This document shows, piece by piece, positions 4,730-7,135 of a stretch of DNA of 7,135 nucleotides. Below the pieces are notes generated by a model. The model saw only the letters and a list, made by a program, of their open reading frames with translations, was not told the origin of the DNA and did no database searches. Position numbers and translations under genes: made by a program. Every line of letters starts with the position of its first letter. Position 1 is the first letter of the stretch. Source of the DNA: JBBSBR01 sp038251135 (GTDB taxonomy: Bacteria; Patescibacteriota; Saccharimonadia; UBA4664); assembly GCA_038251135.1 (NCBI GenBank), contig JBBSBR010000031.1:1-7135 (forward strand). The letters run 5' to 3'.

Positions 4730-6748
4730 ATGGATCGCCAGTCGGCGAGCGCCCGGGCCGAGCGGCTCCGACGTCAGCTCAATGAATTGCGTTATCAGTA
4801 CTATGTGCTGGATTCGCCGACCGTCGATGATGCGGTTTACGATTCGCTAAACGTCGAACTGCGTAACTTGGAAGCGGAATATCCGGAGGTAGTAACGCCT
4901 GATTCGCCGACCCAGCGCGTCGGTGCCAAACCGCTGGCGAAATTTGCTTCAGTCGCCCATACGCTGCCTATGCTCAGCCTTAACGATGTCTTCTCGATCG
5001 AAGAAGTTGAAGCTTGGCAAACCCGTGTTGCGAAGTTGCTCGGCGATGAGCCCAAAGAGTACTACGCCGAATTGAAGATGGACGGGCTGGCGGCTTCCGT
5101 GATCTATGAGGACGGCATGTTGGTACGCGGGTTGACGCGGGGTGACGGCCGAACCGGTGAAGACGTGACTGCCAACCTGCGTACCATTGAGGATATTCCT
5201 CTGCGGTTGCGCCAGGATCCCACCGTGCCGGAACAGGTTTACCGGGGACGGTTTGAGGTGCGGGGTGAGGTTCTGCTATACAAGTCCACCTTTGCCGCCC
5301 TCAATGAAGTTAAGGCAGCTGCCGGCGAGCCGCTGTTTGCCAACCCCCGCAATACCGCAGCCGGGTCGGTTCGTCAGCTCGACCCCAAGCTGACCGCCGC
5401 CCGCCGGTTGAACTTTCATGTCTACGGGGTGGCGTCGGAGATTGAGGGCGTTGCGACTCATGCCCATGAACACGAGCTGGCCGCCAAGCTTGGTTTTCGG
5501 GTAGAGCCGCATAGCGAGCTCCTGTATTCGCTCGCATCGATTAAGAAATTTATAGCCGGCTGGAATGAGCGCCGATTAGATTTGCCATACGGCACCGACG
5601 GGCTGGTCTTTACGGTCAATGATCGTGCCAGCTACTTGTCTTTGGGCGTGGTCGGCAAGGCACCTCGCGGCGCTGTGGCTTACAAGTATCCGGCCGAGCA
5701 GGCGACCACCACACTTCTGGATATTCAGGTATCGGTGGGGCGTACCGGCGCCGCGACGCCGTTTGCCGTATTGGAGCCGACTCTCGTCGCCGGATCGACG
5801 ATCCAGATGGCGACGCTTCATAACGAAAGCGAGATCGCGCGTAAGGATATCCGAATCGGCGACACCGTTATAATTCAGAAAGCCGGCGACATCATACCCG
5901 AGGTGGTTGAACCGATAATCGCTTTGCGTGACGGGACTGAAAAACCCTTCATAATGCCCCAAAATTGCCCTGTTTGCAGCCAGCCGCTGCACAAGAAGCC
6001 ATCCGAAGCCGTCTGGCGTTGCGTTAATTTTGATTGCCCGGCCCTGGAGCGCGGCCGTATTATCCACTTTGCCAGTAAGGACGCCTTCGATATCGAGGGC
6101 CTGGGCGAGAGTACCGTCGACGTTCTGCTCGACGCCGGATTGATTAAGGATATGGCAGATGTTTTCAGTTTGAAGCCGGACCAGGTAATGAGCCTCGATC
6201 GATTTGCCGATATTAGCGCCAAAAAGTTGGTCGATGCGATCGAATCCCGCAAACACGTTACCCTTGATCGTTTTATCTACGGGCTCGGCATAAGGCATGT
6301 CGGGCAGCAGACCGCCCGAGATCTGGCCAACTACTTCGGTAGTCTGGAGAGGTTCGTCGCAGCCGAACCGCACGAGTTGGATTCTGTCGCGGGGATCGGC
6401 AAAGTCGTGTCGGGCAGCGTTACGGCCTGGCTGTCATCCGAACGACATCGGGAGGTTTTACGAAAATTTGCAGAAGCCGGAGTAGTACCCGTATCCTTTG
6501 AGCGAGCTACGGGACCGCTGTCCGGACAAACCTTCGTCATTACCGGCTCACTAGAGCAGGGTAGCCGCGACGAAGTCGCCGCCAAACTCGAAGCGCTCGG
6601 AGCTACCGTGAAAGATTCCGTGACCAAAGATACGACCTATCTGGTCGTCGGCACCGATCCCGGCGCTTCCAAGATCACAAAGGCTGAGAAACTGGGGATA
6701 TCCCAATTCGACGAAGAATCTGTCATTCGTTTGCTCGGAGCATCTTAG
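4730..6748 (+). CDS. ligA: NAD-dependent DNA ligase LigA
   Basis: This 672-aa, full-length bacterial DNA ligase seals nicks in replication and repair using NAD. The Ia domain is recognised by YQYYVLDSPTVDDAVYD (22-38), which binds the nicotinamide half. The adenylation domain has the nucleotidyl-lysine motif KMDG (116-119, catalytic K116), RGDGRTGEDVT (137-147), EVRGE (176-180), ANPRNTAAGSVRQLD (204-218) and DGLVF (290-294). The OB fold contains VSVGRTGAATPFA (335-347) and KAGDIIPEV (384-392). A four-cysteine zinc finger uses C413, C416, C431 and C436. Helix-hairpin-helix repeats cover about 446-590 (including YGLGIRHVGQQTA, 517-529), and a BRCT domain covers about 593-672 (TFVITGSLEQGSRDE, then GATVKDSVTKDTTYLVVG). 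The ATG follows the preceding stop without a gap (TAAATG), and GGAG lies nine bases upstream. It is the last gene of the operon; nothing looks damaged. Confidence 0.99.
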   Translation: MDRQSASARAERLRRQLNELRYQYYVLDSPTVDDAVYDSLNVELRNLEAEYPEVVTPDSPTQRVGAKPLAKFASVAHTLPMLSLNDVFSIEEVEAWQTRVAKLLGDEPKEYYAELKMDGLAASVIYEDGMLVRGLTRGDGRTGEDVTANLRTIEDIPLRLRQDPTVPEQVYRGRFEVRGEVLLYKSTFAALNEVKAAAGEPLFANPRNTAAGSVRQLDPKLTAARRLNFHVYGVASEIEGVATHAHEHELAAKLGFRVEPHSELLYSLASIKKFIAGWNERRLDLPYGTDGLVFTVNDRASYLSLGVVGKAPRGAVAYKYPAEQATTTLLDIQVSVGRTGAATPFAVLEPTLVAGSTIQMATLHNESEIARKDIRIGDTVIIQKAGDIIPEVVEPIIALRDGTEKPFIMPQNCPVCSQPLHKKPSEAVWRCVNFDCPALERGRIIHFASKDAFDIEGLGESTVDVLLDAGLIKDMADVFSLKPDQVMSLDRFADISAKKLVDAIESRKHVTLDRFIYGLGIRHVGQQTARDLANYFGSLERFVAAEPHELDSVAGIGKVVSGSVTAWLSSERHREVLRKFAEAGVVPVSFERATGPLSGQTFVITGSLEQGSRDEVAAKLEALGATVKDSVTKDTTYLVVGTDPGASKITKAEKLGISQFDEESVIRLLGAS

Positions 6749-6834
6749 TCCCAGATCGACATGCCCGAAACATTTTACCGACTCGTTTAGCGGTTCTTTA
6801 GCTATCATTTCTGGATTCGCGTCCCCGTCAATTT

Positions 6835-6856
6835 GGGCGGAGCCACCTGCTCGCCC
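6835..6856. other. GC-rich stem-loop between the convergent ligA and HxlR genes
   Basis: GGGCG (6835-6839) pairs with CGCCC (6852-6856). After a single bulged G (6840), AGC pairs with GCT around the loop CACCT, giving eight pairs. No T run follows on either strand, so it is not a standard intrinsic terminator. Its place in the 150-bp convergent gap (6749-6898) suggests a role at the 3' ends of both transcripts. I see no gene in that gap; it also holds the palindrome CGTCCGGACG at 6883-6892. Confidence 0.4.
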
Positions 6857-6898
6857 GACCGTGGTTGTACTAGCGTGATGAGCGTCCGGACGTCGATG

Positions 6899-7135
6899 TC
6901 AGCGGGATTTTACCGTCGCGGCGCTGTGGCTTTGGCCCCAACTGCGCATTTGATCGAGAATTGCAGATAGCGAGCGGCCCTTATCGGTCAGGCAGTACAG
7001 GGGATGAGCGGGGTAGTCGATACAGTTGCGCGTGAGCACGCCGTCATCCTCGAGTTCTTTGAGCCGTGCCGCGAGGGTACGGGGTGAGATGCCGTTCAGT
7101 GAATGCTCAAGCTCGCTGTAGCGGCGCGGCCCCTC
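6899..7135 (-). CDS. HxlR-family winged-helix transcriptional regulator, C-terminal part (start beyond the window)
   Basis: The minus-strand frame is open from the window edge to TGA at 6899-6901 and gives 78 residues. They match the second half of the HxlR (DUF24) helix-turn-helix domain. The order is GPRRYSELEHSLNGISPRTL, then AARLKELEDDGVLTR (the recognition helix region and the start of the wing), a P-containing wing strand, LYCLTDKGRSL and a last dimerisation helix with ILDQMRSWGQ. The missing N-terminus should be about 25-35 residues, including the first helix and any redox-sensing cysteine. Cysteines at fragment positions 38 and 48 sit in or near the wing; whether they sense oxidants cannot be told. 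Family members bind DNA as dimers and often repress a neighbouring gene, which here would lie outside the window. The gene converges on ligA. Confidence 0.9.
   Translation of the reverse strand, partial: EGPRRYSELEHSLNGISPRTLAARLKELEDDGVLTRNCIDYPAHPLYCLTDKGRSLSAILDQMRSWGQSHSAATVKSR

Noticed and set aside
5576..6373. Long minus-strand open frame of 265 codons inside ligA.
   Set aside because: It is fully antisense to conserved LigA domains, and its translation shows no recognisable motif; it is a product of codon bias in the real gene.
6551..6808. Minus-strand open frame running from the gap into the end of ligA.
   Set aside because: Most of it is antisense to the LigA BRCT domain, and there is no supporting promoter or family pattern.
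6883..6892. Perfect 10-bp palindrome CGTCCGGACG.
   Set aside because: It is short, GC-rich and single. It lies past the 3' ends of both flanking genes, so an operator role is unlikely.

Overview
This 7.1 kb window is ordinary, dense bacterial chromosome. It holds one tRNA gene, a two-gene minus-strand unit for secreted or surface proteins, a five-gene plus-strand operon, and the 3' end of a minus-strand regulator gene. The standard genetic code fits every gene, and I see no insertion sequence, CRISPR array or prophage gene. The gene set suggests a small-genome bacterium. A LemA protein, an HtpX protease starting with MYSQI, an HxlR-type regulator and a secreted protein paired with a DUF916-like membrane protein would all fit Candidatus Saccharibacteria or another Patescibacteria (CPR) lineage. 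That placement is inference from gene content and is not proven; a Gram-positive host is the main alternative.

Layout. Positions 38-121 encode tRNA-Leu(UAA) with an encoded CCA end, followed at once by an intrinsic terminator whose 14-bp stem can work in both directions. Positions 211-1741 (minus strand) hold a two-gene unit. The upstream gene encodes a 203-aa Thr/Ser/Ala-rich exported protein with a WxL-like motif. The downstream gene, one base after its stop, encodes a 305-aa exported protein with DUF916-like beta domains, a C-terminal membrane anchor and a basic tail. A 127-bp divergent intergenic region carries a promoter for each side; the minus-strand promoter appears to make an almost leaderless mRNA.

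Positions 1869-6748 (plus strand) form one tightly packed operon: lemA, a four-helix-bundle protein with a disordered tail, htpX (overlapping by 23 nt), a six-pass membrane protein (ATGA overlap) and ligA (start codon directly after the preceding stop). The first four products suggest a membrane-associated or membrane-protein quality-control module. The essential NAD-dependent DNA ligase seems to be transcribed with them. After a 150-bp convergent gap, 6899-7135 carries the C-terminal 78 residues of an HxlR/MarR-like winged-helix regulator whose start lies beyond the window.

I did not find a clear-cut undescribed system. The best leads are the WxL-like/DUF916-like surface pair with its near-leaderless promoter, and the four-helix-bundle protein with a disordered tail placed between lemA and htpX.
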